Below, piece by piece: positions 48,836 to 57,489 of a DNA stretch of 64,000 bases. Each line of letters opens with the position of its first letter. Position 1 is the stretch's first letter. Origin of the DNA: Candidatus Merdivicinus intestinigallinarum (GTDB lineage: Bacteria > Bacillota > Clostridia > Oscillospirales > Ruminococcaceae); the NCBI GenBank assembly GCA_018713335.1, contig DVOW01000033.1:1-64000 (forward strand), read 5' to 3'. The position numbers and the translations under genes are program-made. The notes beneath the pieces are model-generated. The model saw nothing but the letters and a program-made list of their open reading frames with translations, had not been told where the DNA came from and did not search any database.

Positions 48836-50203
48836 TTACTCCTCCACTGCCTGGGAATCCAGCCGCCCCAGCTCAAACCCCAGGTTCTCCACCCAGGGAT
48901 GGTTCTCCAGAATCGTTTCCTTGGACAAAATCCCCGCCGACTGCACACAGCCCTCAATGGCCTCCGCCTCGTTGATGAGGATGTCCCGGTTGAGAATCAG
49001 CTGGGCGTCCTCCTCGGAAAAGTCACCCTTCCCGGATAAAGCCAGCCAGCATTTAATAAACCGGAGCATCTTCTCAAACCCCGCGGCAAATTCCGTTTCC
49101 AGCCCGCTGCAATCCAAATCCAGATCCGCGTAAAGGAATTTCAGCGCCACCCCGCTTAGGTTGCCGAAGCCTTCCCGCTGGGTGTCCACGCCACGCCCCG
49201 CTTCGTATAGATCCTTCCGGGTGCGCTCCAAATGGGCGTTGACTGCGTCTGTGGAAAGAGGGGCGTTTTTAATGTCCAAACCGCCGTTGTCGCTGACCTT
49301 GACAGCCTTGTACTGGGAAAGGTTCCGCCTAAATTCCCCCAAGTCCTCCCCGTCGTAGTTGGTCAGCACCATCACTGCATTAGGGCTGTCCAGGAGGTTA
49401 TTGGCGTCCTCGCTTTTTAACAGGTCGTAATCATCCGCCAAAGGTTTGATAAACCGTAAAAGAGGCATTTCCTCCTCGTTGTACTTAAACGGGATGAAGG
49501 GGATTTCCTCAAAATTGTAGGGCCTGCCGTCAATGGTCAAATGGGAGCTGCCCCATTCCTCCGGGTCGGCAATCAAGGTCCCATCTTTGTACAGGTACCG
49601 GTCCACCCCGTTTTTGTGCCAGTATTCGGCCCGCACTGCCTCCTTTTTGTCCCGGCCCGTAAATTCCTCCCGGGAAAACACCCGGATCACCCCATCCAAC
49701 CGGGTGTGCTCTTCGTCGGCCCACAAAGGGACCACCTGCTCGGACGGGATTTTGGCAAACCGCAGCTCCCCGTCCTCCACATAGGCCGCCAGCCAGGCGA
49801 TGCCCTTGTTCACAGCCTCCTTACAGAGGTTTTTCATGCGGTTGCGCATCTCCCGTCCGAAAAACCCCGCCAGGGCCCTTTCAAAATCCGGGTTTTCCGT
49901 CCGGATGGTAAATGGCCTGCCAAACAGGTACTGGCATTTCTGGTCCACCAGCTTCCGCACAAACCCGTGGGCAATCCGGCAGTTAGCCAGGGTGCGGTCC
50001 TCTTTGGGAAGGCCGTTTTCCCCAATGACCCACCGCCTGCGCTCCAGGATGTCCCCCCGGTTCTCGTAGTAGCGCTGGCCCTTCATCATCCATTCCCGTT
50101 CCGGGGACCGCAGAAAGGCCTGTACTTCCCTGCCCCCGATTTCTTCCTTGGCCATGGGGGCGCATTTTTGCAGCTGGCCGCAGATTCGTTCTGTTTCCGT
50201 CAT
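48836..50203 (-). CDS. Portal protein, SPP1 gp6-like
   Basis: The 455-residue protein matches SPP1-type portals: MMKGQRYYENRGDILERRRW near the start, NCRIAHGFVRKLVDQKCQYL, YFG-type GRPFTI, FIPFKYNEEEMPLLRFIKPL, and the long helix with DLYEAGRGVDTQREGFGNLS. It forms the dodecameric DNA entry vertex. It is full length, which argues that DNA packaging may still occur. Confidence 0.93.
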   Translation of the reverse strand: MTETERICGQLQKCAPMAKEEIGGREVQAFLRSPEREWMMKGQRYYENRGDILERRRWVIGENGLPKEDRTLANCRIAHGFVRKLVDQKCQYLFGRPFTIRTENPDFERALAGFFGREMRNRMKNLCKEAVNKGIAWLAAYVEDGELRFAKIPSEQVVPLWADEEHTRLDGVIRVFSREEFTGRDKKEAVRAEYWHKNGVDRYLYKDGTLIADPEEWGSSHLTIDGRPYNFEEIPFIPFKYNEEEMPLLRFIKPLADDYDLLKSEDANNLLDSPNAVMVLTNYDGEDLGEFRRNLSQYKAVKVSDNGGLDIKNAPLSTDAVNAHLERTRKDLYEAGRGVDTQREGFGNLSGVALKFLYADLDLDCSGLETEFAAGFEKMLRFIKCWLALSGKGDFSEEDAQLILNRDILINEAEAIEGCVQSAGILSKETILENHPWVENLGFELGRLDSQAVEE

Positions 50204-50214
50204 ATCCTGCCTCC

Positions 50215-51462
50215 TTAAAAACTGAGTCCCGGCTTCCGCATCTCCCTCTCGCAGGCATACCGCAAAGCGTCAATGCAGTGGTTGTCCCGGTCCGGGAACC
50301 CGGACAAAAACCCGCCTTCCCGGTCAGGCTCCAAGCTATACCCGGAAAGTTCCCGGGCGGCGTTGGGGCACTTTTCCGGGTCAATGACAATCTCCGAAAG
50401 GTTTTGCAGCCAGGTGATGCCGTGCTCCACACTGCCCGGCCCCTTCTTGGCGGGAACCACCCGGATGCCCCGAGCTTTCAGCTCGTCATTGGACCTGGGC
50501 TCCGCGCTTTCCGCCAAAACCGGCTCCCGCAAAGGGTTCTCCTCCTGGATTTCCCGGGCGATCTCCTCATAACCGGCCCTGTGCTTGTAAAACTCGTGGT
50601 AGAGCAAAAGCCGCCTCCGCTTCCGGTCGTATTCCGCCGCCAGATACACGAAAGGGTCTGCCCCGTACCCCCAGTCAATGCCCCGCTTCACCCGGCAGAA
50701 CCCGGCCTTTTCCTCCGGCGCGATTTTCCGCAGGGTGAGGTTTGTAAAGACCTCGCCGCCGGTCCCCACCGCTTCTCCCAGGTATTCATGGGCATAGGCT
50801 TCCGGCTTTTCGGCCTTCAATCGCTCTGCTTCTGCCAAAAACGCCTCCCCCAGCCACTCCTTGGGCATCCCCCGGTAATCGGACCGGTGTACCACCGTCC
50901 CGGACCGGCAGGCCGCCTGGGCCGCCTCCCGGTTGATCCAGTGTGCCGGGCTTTTGGGCGGGTTGAAGGTATAAAAAACGGTGAATTTCTTCCCGCCCCG
51001 CATGAGGGTCTGGTTAATGGAGCGCAGCTCCGCCGGGCCGGAAAACTCGTCCGCTTCCTCGTACCAGATGCAGCGGATGTATCCCTTTTCCGCCCGCAGG
51101 GACTTGAGCTTCCTGGGGTCGTCCACTCCCCGGAGAAAGACCTTCTGCCCCGTAGGAGTGAACACCAGCTCCAAAGGCGAAAAGCGCGCCTCCCACAGAT
51201 CCCGCACCCCCAAAGCCCCGGCCGCCCATAAAAGCTGCCCTAGTACGCTGTCCCGGAGAGTGGCCCCAACCTTCCGCAGGACCGCCCCGTTGGCGTCCGG
51301 GTGCCGCATCACCTCCAGCAGGACCTCCACACTGGCCGCCGAGGATTTGCCGCTGCCTCTCCCTCCAGCCATCCAGTAATGGGTGGCCCTTTCATTTCGG
51401 ATCTGGCGGTGCAGCCCGTAAAAGGACGGCGCCAGCACCGCCGAAAGCTCTTTGTTCTCCAT
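50215..51462 (-). CDS. Terminase large subunit, PBSX family
   Basis: The 415-residue packaging motor has Walker A GGRGSGKSSAAS near residue 33 and Walker B CIWYEEADEF near 131. A coupling motif lies in FYTFNPPKSPAHW. The C-terminal nuclease has acidic residues in RGIDWGYGADPFVYLAAEYD and RDNHCIDALRY. All catalytic motifs look intact. It overlaps neither neighbour and lies nine bases after terS. Confidence 0.94.
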   Translation of the reverse strand: MENKELSAVLAPSFYGLHRQIRNERATHYWMAGGRGSGKSSAASVEVLLEVMRHPDANGAVLRKVGATLRDSVLGQLLWAAGALGVRDLWEARFSPLELVFTPTGQKVFLRGVDDPRKLKSLRAEKGYIRCIWYEEADEFSGPAELRSINQTLMRGGKKFTVFYTFNPPKSPAHWINREAAQAACRSGTVVHRSDYRGMPKEWLGEAFLAEAERLKAEKPEAYAHEYLGEAVGTGGEVFTNLTLRKIAPEEKAGFCRVKRGIDWGYGADPFVYLAAEYDRKRRRLLLYHEFYKHRAGYEEIAREIQEENPLREPVLAESAEPRSNDELKARGIRVVPAKKGPGSVEHGITWLQNLSEIVIDPEKCPNAARELSGYSLEPDREGGFLSGFPDRDNHCIDALRYACEREMRKPGLSF

Positions 51463-51471
51463 GAAACCCTC

Positions 51472-51798
51472 CTAAATGTCGTCCACGATCTTTACGCCGC
51501 CCCGGCCGCCTTTTTTCATGTCCCCGTCTTTCAGTTCAAAGTAGAGCTTGATGGCAGCCAAATTCCCCTGGGCGCACTGTTCCACCAAAGACCGCCAAAC
51601 AGCTCCCCGTTCCGCGTCGCTTTCCCGGTCGGCCAAATTCCGGAACTGCTCCCGGAACCCGCCGTCGGCAAGCCACCCGCACAGCGTGTCCTCGCTGACG
51701 CCGGAGGCTTCCGCCGCCTTTTTCACCAGCTCCTCCTGAGCAACACCGGATAAAACCGCCGCGGCCTTCCGCTGCTTGGCCAGGGAATTTTTACTCAT
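51472..51798 (-). CDS. Terminase small subunit-like HTH protein
   Basis: The 108-residue protein is helical: LAKQRKAAAVLSGVAQEELV, ASGVSEDTLCGWLADGGFRE (helix-turn-helix), LVEQCAQGNLAAIKLYFELK. The last segment is the typical end of PBSX and phBC6A51-type small terminases. It would recognise DNA for packaging. The ATG overlaps the previous stop by eight bases. Confidence 0.85.
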   Translation of the reverse strand: MSKNSLAKQRKAAAVLSGVAQEELVKKAAEASGVSEDTLCGWLADGGFREQFRNLADRESDAERGAVWRSLVEQCAQGNLAAIKLYFELKDGDMKKGGRGGVKIVDDI

Positions 51799-51961
51799 GA
51801 TTTTCCTCCCGGCGGAAAGAGATGACGCATTTCCGGCCCAGCCCATCCCGGTACAGGATGAGGAACACCCCGTCCTTTTCGGAACAGTCGGCAAAGAGCA
51901 TCTCTTTGCAGTCGCTTAAGACGACGCCCCGCAGCTTTGCAAAAATATTTTTCATTTTCAT
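51791..51961 (-). CDS. Small protein, first gene of the prophage late operon
   Basis: The 56-residue protein (MKMKNIFAKLRGVVLSDCKE, then LFADCSEKDGVFLILYRDGL, ending in KCVISFRREENHE) is alternating beta-like and basic at its end. I do not recognise it. AGGAGG lies eight bases before the ATG, and it overlaps terS, which supports translation. It is the only frame between the divergent promoter region and the packaging genes, so the usual early region is absent. Confidence 0.65.
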   Translation of the reverse strand: MKMKNIFAKLRGVVLSDCKEMLFADCSEKDGVFLILYRDGLGRKCVISFRREENHE

Positions 51962-52018
51962 TTCCAAAACCTCCTGATTTTTTTAGAAAACCTCTTGCAA
52001 TTCCATCAAAAATGAGTT

Positions 52019-52059
52019 AGAATAGAACTAACGTTCCACATTCCAAACAGAATGCGTTC
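52019..52059 (-). promoter_or_regulatory. Late-operon promoter with putative repressor operators
   Basis: On the minus strand TTGGAA (52041-52046), 16-base spacer, TATTCT (52019-52024). Overlapping or adjacent are CATTCC (52039-52044), the palindrome GAATGCGTTC (52050-52059), and a further TTCGTTCC (52066-52073). GGAATG recurs at 52131 near the repressor gene. These GGAAT/GTTCC words are candidate operators for the XRE repressor. Confidence 0.5.
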
Positions 52060-52172
52060 AAATGTTCGTTCCGTGTGATAGCTATTTTATATTCTTTTTG
52101 TGCATTTGTCAAGAGATATCACGCTGTTTTGGAATGTATTGGAGGAATATACAAATAACGGAGTGAAAATTC

Positions 52173-52493
52173 ATGTTTTATGACAGATTGTGTGCATTAT
52201 GTAAAGACCGCGGGATTTCCATTACCAACATGGTTAAAGAACTGGGCCTGAGCAGCGGGAACCTGTCCAAATGGAAAAACGGAGGCGCGCCCCGGTCGGA
52301 TACCCTGCAAAAGCTGGCGGATTACCTGGGGGTCACCGCGGACGTTTTGCTGTACGACAATCCCACGGGCTTAAAAATGAACGACATCCAGTACGCCCTG
52401 TACCATGAAACAACGGACGTGTCAGACGAAACCCTGTCCCGGATCTTGGAGTTTGCCCGGTTCGCCAAAGAGCAGGAAAAGAAAGGGAGATGA
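52173..52493 (+). CDS. XRE-family prophage repressor
   Basis: The 106-residue protein has a C1-type helix-turn-helix (LCALCKDRGISITNMVKELG, SSGNLSKWKNGGAPRSDTLQ, ADYLGVTADVLLY) and a C-terminal helix (SDETLSRILEFARFAKEQEK). It faces the late operon across a 210-base intergenic region and precedes an ImmA-type peptidase, the classical repressor-antirepressor switch arrangement. GGAG precedes the ATG. Confidence 0.9.
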   Translation: MFYDRLCALCKDRGISITNMVKELGLSSGNLSKWKNGGAPRSDTLQKLADYLGVTADVLLYDNPTGLKMNDIQYALYHETTDVSDETLSRILEFARFAKEQEKKGR

Positions 52494-52508
52494 ACCCAGA
52501 GGACATCT

Positions 52509-52922
52509 ATGGAGAAGCTGCAAAAGTTATATGACATGGCAGAATCCCATCAAGTCGGGGTTTATTTTTACGACCTGGGAGATACGGCGGCTGCCACAGT
52601 GTCCGGGGAAAACTTCTGCGCCATCGCCCTGAATCCCAGGGACAACCGCTGCGAACGGGAGGAACTGGAGCACCTGTCCCATGAAATGGGACACATCGAA
52701 ACCGGCACCCTCCACCGGCCCGGGGCCGACGAGCTGGAGATCCTCCGCAGCGAATACCGGTGCGCCGCGTGGGTAGTCAAATACCTGGTCCCCATCGACG
52801 AGCTGCTGGAAGCCGCCGAGCACGGCTATACGGAAATCTGGGAGCTGGCGGAATATTTCGGCGTCAGCGAGGAATGTATCTTAGACGCCGTCAAAATCTA
52901 CCGGAACAAAGGACTCCTGTAA
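52509..52922 (+). CDS. ImmA/IrrE-family metallopeptidase
   Basis: The 137-residue protein has the zinc site HLSHEMGHIETG (HExGH, about 57-61) and the downstream EYRCAAWVVKYLVPIDELLE segment of the M78 family. ImmA-type proteases cleave the cognate XRE repressor to induce the element. It lies 15 bases after the repressor stop, so both are cotranscribed. Its presence suggests the late operon is still inducible. Confidence 0.92.
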   Translation: MEKLQKLYDMAESHQVGVYFYDLGDTAAATVSGENFCAIALNPRDNRCEREELEHLSHEMGHIETGTLHRPGADELEILRSEYRCAAWVVKYLVPIDELLEAAEHGYTEIWELAEYFGVSEECILDAVKIYRNKGLL

Positions 52923-53037
52923 TACGGAGCCGCCGCAAAAAACGCAAAAAAAACCGCAAGATTCGCATAGCCTGCGCCCTTGCTCCGCGTTATAATAAAA
53001 CTAGTCCCCATATGGGAAAAGGAATGGAGTCGATTTT

Positions 53038-54105
53038 ATGAAATATGCCTTGATCGGCTGCGGCCGCATCGCCCCCAACCACATTGGTTCCGCCCTGGAC
53101 CACAAGCTGGACATCCAGGCGGTCTGCGATGTAAAGGAAGAAAAAGCCGCCGCCCTTTTGAACCGGTACGGCCTCTCCGGCGTAAAAATCTACACGGATT
53201 ACCGGCAAATGCTGGATGAGATCCAGCCGGAGCTGGTGGCCGTGGCCACGGAAAGCGGCTATCACGCCCAGATCGCCATAGACTGTATCCGCCATGGCTG
53301 CAACGTCATCATTGAAAAGCCCCTGGCCCTGTCCATGGAGGACGCCCGCCGGGTCATCGCCGCCCGGGACGAAATGGGCGTCGTGGCCTGCATCAACCAG
53401 CAGAACCGCTTCAACGCCCCCATCCAGCTCCTGCGCAAGGACCTGGAGGAAGGAAAACTGGGGAAGCTGTTCCACGGCACTTTGCAGATGCACTGGATGC
53501 GGGACGAAACGTATTATGATAAACCCTCCTGGCGGGGGACTTACGCTTTAGACGGCGGCGCCCTGATGAACCAGTGCATCCACGGCATCGACCTGCTGCG
53601 CTGGATGATGGGCGGCGAGCCCACAGAGGTAATGGCTGTCACTGATAACCTCAATCACCCCTACATCGAGGCGGAAGACATCGGCCTGGCCATCTTCAAG
53701 TTCCAAAACGGCAGCTACGGCGTACTGGAAGGCTCCGTCAACACCTATCCGGAAAATCTGGACGAAACCCTGTCCGTTTACGCGGAAAACGGCACCGTCC
53801 GCATCGGCGGCGTGGCCACCAATAAACTGGTGGCATATCAGGTGAAAGGGGACGGACGCCCCTTTGAGGAACTGTCGGCCCAGGTCAACACCGAACCGAA
53901 AAACGTTTACGGGTTCGGCCACAGCTTCCTTTACGCGGATGTCATTGACGCCATCCAAAACCACCGCGCCCCTTACGTTCCCCTGGAGGAGGGCATGAAA
54001 GCACTGGAAATGGTGCTGGCGGTTTATAAATCCGCCGCGGAAGGCAAGCCGGTGACCTTCCCCTTGGGCGATTATTCCACATTGGATGTTTTAAAGCAGA
54101 AATAA
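53038..54105 (+). CDS. Gfo/Idh/MocA-family NAD(P)-dependent oxidoreductase
   Basis: The 355-residue protein starts with a Rossmann motif (ALIGCGRIAPNHIGSAL). The family EKP motif is in NVIIEKPLALS (Lys near residue 97) and the C-terminal sheet domain contains GGALMNQCIHGIDLLRWMMG with the catalytic-type His. The sequence resembles UDP-N-acetylglucosaminuronate 3-dehydrogenase-like members, but no sugar-nucleotide genes are adjacent, so the substrate is open. A TATAAT at about 52991 precedes it; a clear terminator follows. Confidence 0.88.
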   Translation: MKYALIGCGRIAPNHIGSALDHKLDIQAVCDVKEEKAAALLNRYGLSGVKIYTDYRQMLDEIQPELVAVATESGYHAQIAIDCIRHGCNVIIEKPLALSMEDARRVIAARDEMGVVACINQQNRFNAPIQLLRKDLEEGKLGKLFHGTLQMHWMRDETYYDKPSWRGTYALDGGALMNQCIHGIDLLRWMMGGEPTEVMAVTDNLNHPYIEAEDIGLAIFKFQNGSYGVLEGSVNTYPENLDETLSVYAENGTVRIGGVATNKLVAYQVKGDGRPFEELSAQVNTEPKNVYGFGHSFLYADVIDAIQNHRAPYVPLEEGMKALEMVLAVYKSAAEGKPVTFPLGDYSTLDVLKQK

Positions 54106-54109
54106 AAGC

Positions 54110-54146
54110 AAAATCCCCGCGGATTCTTGGTCTGCGGGGATTTTTT
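54110..54146 (+). terminator. Terminator of the oxidoreductase gene
   Basis: AAATCCCCGC pairs with GCGGGGATTT around a 13-base loop, followed by six Ts. Confidence 0.9.
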
Positions 54147-54176
54147 CTGCACGCATTTTTTAAAAAATATTGGGGA

Positions 54177-54205
54177 TTGCGGCGCCGCTTTTCTTTTGCT
54201 ATGAT
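54177..54205 (+). promoter_or_regulatory. Promoter of the nucleotidyltransferase-like gene
   Basis: TTGCGG (54177-54182), 17-base spacer, TATGAT (54200-54205), 43 bases before the start codon. Confidence 0.65.
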
Positions 54206-54248
54206 AAAGGTAAGCCGTACGGATTCAACACAGAAAGGATGAACTACC

Positions 54249-55283
54249 ATGAAATCCACACCGCAGAAAATCCTGGATTGGACTATCGAGAAAATCAACC
54301 GGGATTACCCCGGGCAAATCTGCCTGCTCATTGAAAACACCAATCTCCGCCTGCCCGGCTTCGACCAGGGGGACGGCGTCGATTATTTCATTCCGGAAGA
54401 CGGGTTTGCCGATACCCTGTCCCGCACCTTTATCATCGACGGCGTCGGCTACGACCTATATCCCCGTTCCTGGCAGCGGATCGAGGAGATGTCCAACCTG
54501 GACGACTATAACCCCACCTGCCTGGCCGATGCGGTAATCGTCTGGGCCAGATCGCCCCAGGACCGGGAACGGTTTGAGGCCTATCGGGAACGGCTTCGGC
54601 AAAACCTGGCCGACCCGGAATTTGTCTACCGGAAGGCCCTGGAAAAACTGGATGTTGCCCAGGGTCTCTACCAAAAACTGCTCTTTGAGCCAAATCCGGG
54701 CCAGGCCCGGCTGGCGGCGGGATACGCAGCCGACTACCTGTCCAACGCCATCGCCTTTTTGAACCACACCTATTTCCGCTATAGCCAGGTTTTCCAGCTG
54801 GAAGAACTGGAGCCTCTGGAAAAGCCGGAAGGGTTTTCCAAGGCCTATGAAACAATCTTATTTGCGTCGTCCATTGAGGAACTGCGGGAGCTGGCCGGCT
54901 CTATGGTGCAGATGACCAGGAAATTCGTGGAAGAACGCCGCCCGCCCCGTCCCAAACGGGAAAGGCCGAATTTCAAAGGGCTGGCCGACTGGTACCAAGA
55001 GCTCAGCTATACCTGGCTGCGGATCGCGTATTATACGGAAAAAAACGACCCGCGCCGGGCCTTTGCCTGGGGGATCATGCTTCAGGAGGAATTGAGCACA
55101 GTGGCGGAAGAATTTCAGCTGCCGGCCATGGACCTCCTCTCCTGCTACGACGCGCAAAACCTGGCGCCTTTTGCGGAAAAGGCCCGGGAACTGGAACAGC
55201 AGATCCGCGGCATTTTGGCGGATAACGGGATCTCCCTGGCAGAATACCGGGATTTCGCGGAATTTGCGGCCCATAACCCGTAA
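54249..55283 (+). CDS. Nucleotidyltransferase-like protein with helical C-terminal domain
   Basis: The 344-residue protein has an N-terminal alpha/beta part (ICLLIENTNLRLPGFDQGDG, VDYFIPEDG, FIIDGVGYDLYPRSWQRIEE). Its spaced acidic residues could form a degenerate nucleotidyltransferase site. The C-terminal two thirds are helical (LAAGYAADYLSNAIAFLNHT, WYQELSYTWLRIAYYTEKND) and resemble a HEPN-type or substrate-binding helical bundle. The canonical G-S-x-D motif is not visible, so catalysis is uncertain. It is followed at 15 bases by a CD3324-type regulator. Confidence 0.5.
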   Translation: MKSTPQKILDWTIEKINRDYPGQICLLIENTNLRLPGFDQGDGVDYFIPEDGFADTLSRTFIIDGVGYDLYPRSWQRIEEMSNLDDYNPTCLADAVIVWARSPQDRERFEAYRERLRQNLADPEFVYRKALEKLDVAQGLYQKLLFEPNPGQARLAAGYAADYLSNAIAFLNHTYFRYSQVFQLEELEPLEKPEGFSKAYETILFASSIEELRELAGSMVQMTRKFVEERRPPRPKRERPNFKGLADWYQELSYTWLRIAYYTEKNDPRRAFAWGIMLQEELSTVAEEFQLPAMDLLSCYDAQNLAPFAEKARELEQQIRGILADNGISLAEYRDFAEFAAHNP

Positions 55284-55298
55284 AGGGGGGAGATTTTT

Positions 55299-55556
55299 AT
55301 GAAGTACCGCAACGCTTCGGATATCCTCCCCGACCAGCTCCTGCGGGAACTGCAAAAATATGCGCCGGGGGAAATCCTGTATGTCCCATCCCCTCAAAAG
55401 CGTAAGCCCTGGGGGCAGGGGTCTGGGGCGCGGGTATTCTACGCCCAGCGAAACGAAGAAATCCGCCGGAAATTTTTTCAGGGCGCGAAATTGGATCAGC
55501 TTGCGGAAGAATATTCCCTTTCGCCGGAAACCATCCGGAAAATCGTTTATAAATAG
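55299..55556 (+). CDS. CD3324-family small DNA-binding protein
   Basis: The 85-residue protein (MKYRNASDILPDQLLRELQK, YAPGEILYVP, then QRNEEIRRKFFQGAKLDQLA, EEYSLSPETIRKIVYK) matches CD3324-type proteins. These are related to the Mor/Martha activator fold and end in a helix-turn-helix. It would regulate the gene in front or distant genes. A GGGGGGAG site precedes the ATG. A terminator directly follows. Confidence 0.82.
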   Translation: MKYRNASDILPDQLLRELQKYAPGEILYVPSPQKRKPWGQGSGARVFYAQRNEEIRRKFFQGAKLDQLAEEYSLSPETIRKIVYK

Positions 55557-55558
55557 CA

Positions 55559-55590
55559 AAAACGGCATGACCAAAAGGCCATGCCGTTTC
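55559..55590. terminator. Bidirectional terminator between the CD3324-type gene and pckG
   Basis: AAACGGCATG pairs with CATGCCGTTT around ACCAAAAGGC. A-rich sequence before and T-rich after make it usable for both convergent genes. Confidence 0.85.
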
Positions 55591-55605
55591 GATTATACAG
55601 GGGAA

Positions 55606-57396
55606 TTACGCGAGGCGTGCTTTCAGAGCATCCAGCTGTTTGCGCATTTCAGCAGGCAGCTTGTCGCCGAATTTCGCATAGAAAGCTTCGATACCGGTGC
55701 CTTCGCGGGTAATGTCATCCATCCAGGAAGCCTTATCCACGCTGAGCAGCTCTTTGATGGTATCAACAGAGATGTCCAGGCCCTCAATGTTGATATCCTC
55801 GGGTTTAGGCTCGTAGCCGATGGGAGTTTCCACAGCGTCAGCTTTGCCTTCGCAGCGGGCCAGGATCCACATCAGGACGCGCATGTTGTCGCCGAAGCCG
55901 GGCCAGATAAAGTGGCCTTCATCGTCGGTGCGGAACCAGTTGACATGGAAGATCTTGGGAGCTTTGTCGCCCAGTTTCTCGCCCATGTCCAGCCAGTGCT
56001 GCCAGTAGTCGCCCATGTTGTAGCCGCAGAAGGGCAGCATAGCCATGGGGTCGCGGCGGACAACGCCGACAGCGCCGGCAGCGGCAGCGGTGGTTTCGGA
56101 AGCCATGATGGAGCCGACGAAGGTACCGTGTTTCCAGTCAAAGGACTGGTAAACCAGGGGAGCAGTTTTCGCGCGGCGGCCGCCGAAGACGATAGCGGAG
56201 ATCGGAACGCCCTGGGGATTGTCAAACTCGGGGCTGATGCAGGGGCAGTTCTTGGCGGGAGCGGTGAACCGGGAGTTGGGATGAGCCAGCTTATTGCCAG
56301 CAGCCACATACTCGGGGCCGTTCACCTTGGCGCCTTTCCACTCGGTAGCATCCACAGGAGGATTCTTGTCCAGGCTCTCCCACCAAACGGTGTTGTTCTC
56401 GTTGTTCAGAGCAACGTTGGTGAAGATGGTGCCCTTCTCAGTGGTGTGCAGAGCGTTGGGGTTGGATTTCAGGTTGGTACCGGGAGCAACGCCGAAGAAG
56501 CCGTTCTCGGGGTTGATGGCCCACAGACGGCCGTCGTCGCCCTGACGCAACCAAGCGATGTCATCGCCGACAGTCCAAACCTTGTAGCCCTCTTTGGCGT
56601 AAACTTCCGGAGGAATCAGCATAGCCAGGTTGGTTTTGCCGCAGGCAGAGGGGAAAGCAGCGCAGATATATTTGGTTTCGCCCTGGGGATTTTCGATGCC
56701 CAGGATGAGCATATGCTCAGCCATCCAGCCCTCGTTCTTGCCCTGGTAGGAAGCGATGCGCAGAGCGAAGCATTTCTTGCCCAGCAGCACGTTTCCGCCG
56801 TAGCCGGAGTTGATGGAGCAGATGGTGTTTTCTTCCGGGAAGTGAGCGATATAACGCTTTTTGTCGTCGATGTCAGCTTTGGCATGGAGGCCGCGGACGA
56901 AGTCGTTGGACTCATCGCCCAGCTGCTCGAAAGCGCGTTTGCCGACGCGGGTCATGATGTCCATGTTCAGGACAACGTAGATGGAGTCGGTAACCTCAAC
57001 GCCGACCTTGGACATTTTGGAACCGATGGGGCCCATGGAGTACGGGATAACGTACATGGTTTTGCCTTCCATAACGCCGTAGTACATGGGGGTCAGGATG
57101 CCGTGCATTTCCTGGGGGGATTTCCAGTTGTTGGTGGGACCTGCGTCCTCTTCTTTAGTGGAGCAGATGAAGGTGCGGTCCTCCACGCGGGCAACGTCGT
57201 TGACCGCAGTGCGGTGGTACATACAGCCGGGCAGCTTCTCCTGGTTGAGCCACATCATTTCGCCGGTGGAAACGGCTTCTTCGCGCAAAGCCTGGAGCTG
57301 TTCGTCGGAACCGTCGATCCAAACCACTTTCGCGGGTTTGCACAGGGCGGCCATCTCGTCAACCCAAGCCAGAACATTTTTGTTATTCGTGAGCAT
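55606..57396 (-). CDS. pckG: Phosphoenolpyruvate carboxykinase (GTP)
   Basis: The 596-residue enzyme interconverts oxaloacetate and PEP with GTP/GDP. The kinase P-loop is AFPSACGKTNLAMLIPP, and the PEPCK-specific segments FGGRRAKTAPLVYQSFDWKH, GSIMASETTAAAAGAVG and MLPFCGYNMGDYWQHW are intact. Codon use is strongly biased, like fba, indicating high expression. The ATG at 57396 is preceded by AAAGGGG. In anaerobic Clostridia it often runs in the CO2-fixing direction. A long antisense frame on the plus strand is a codon-bias artefact. Confidence 0.97.
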   Translation of the reverse strand: MLTNNKNVLAWVDEMAALCKPAKVVWIDGSDEQLQALREEAVSTGEMMWLNQEKLPGCMYHRTAVNDVARVEDRTFICSTKEEDAGPTNNWKSPQEMHGILTPMYYGVMEGKTMYVIPYSMGPIGSKMSKVGVEVTDSIYVVLNMDIMTRVGKRAFEQLGDESNDFVRGLHAKADIDDKKRYIAHFPEENTICSINSGYGGNVLLGKKCFALRIASYQGKNEGWMAEHMLILGIENPQGETKYICAAFPSACGKTNLAMLIPPEVYAKEGYKVWTVGDDIAWLRQGDDGRLWAINPENGFFGVAPGTNLKSNPNALHTTEKGTIFTNVALNNENNTVWWESLDKNPPVDATEWKGAKVNGPEYVAAGNKLAHPNSRFTAPAKNCPCISPEFDNPQGVPISAIVFGGRRAKTAPLVYQSFDWKHGTFVGSIMASETTAAAAGAVGVVRRDPMAMLPFCGYNMGDYWQHWLDMGEKLGDKAPKIFHVNWFRTDDEGHFIWPGFGDNMRVLMWILARCEGKADAVETPIGYEPKPEDINIEGLDISVDTIKELLSVDKASWMDDITREGTGIEAFYAKFGDKLPAEMRKQLDALKARLA

Positions 57397-57460
57397 TGTT
57401 CTTTCCCCTTTCACATATTTGAAAATCGGGAATCAAGTTCCGCAACTTTCTACAATTACC

Positions 57461-57489
57461 ATAATACGGCTTTTCCTGCAAAAAATCAA
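57461..57489 (-). promoter_or_regulatory. Promoter of pckG
   Basis: On the minus strand TTGATT (57484-57489), 17-base spacer, TATTAT (57461-57466), about 65 bases before the start codon. The remaining gap to 57652 is AT-rich with no gene seen. Confidence 0.65.

Larger units (their letters stand above)
36822..52922. mobile_element. Compact PBSX-like contractile-tailed prophage or gene-transfer-agent-like element
   Basis: A 14-kb minus-strand late operon runs terS, terL, portal, scaffold, capsid, connectors, tail terminator, sheath, tube, chaperone with frameshift, short tape-measure-position gene, LysM, XkdQ/R/S/T/U-like baseplate, fibre, XkdX-like and two holin-like proteins. Two plus-strand regulators face it. 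No integrase, recombinase, replication gene, antirepressor, DNA methylase or endolysin is found, and I see no attachment repeats. All structural frames are open apart from the short tape-measure slot. This fits a domesticated, non-excising particle like PBSX. Confidence 0.85.

Noticed and set aside
36822-52922. Tailocin (headless contractile bacteriocin) interpretation
   Set aside because: Terminase, portal, scaffold and capsid genes are all present and open, so a headed particle is more likely.
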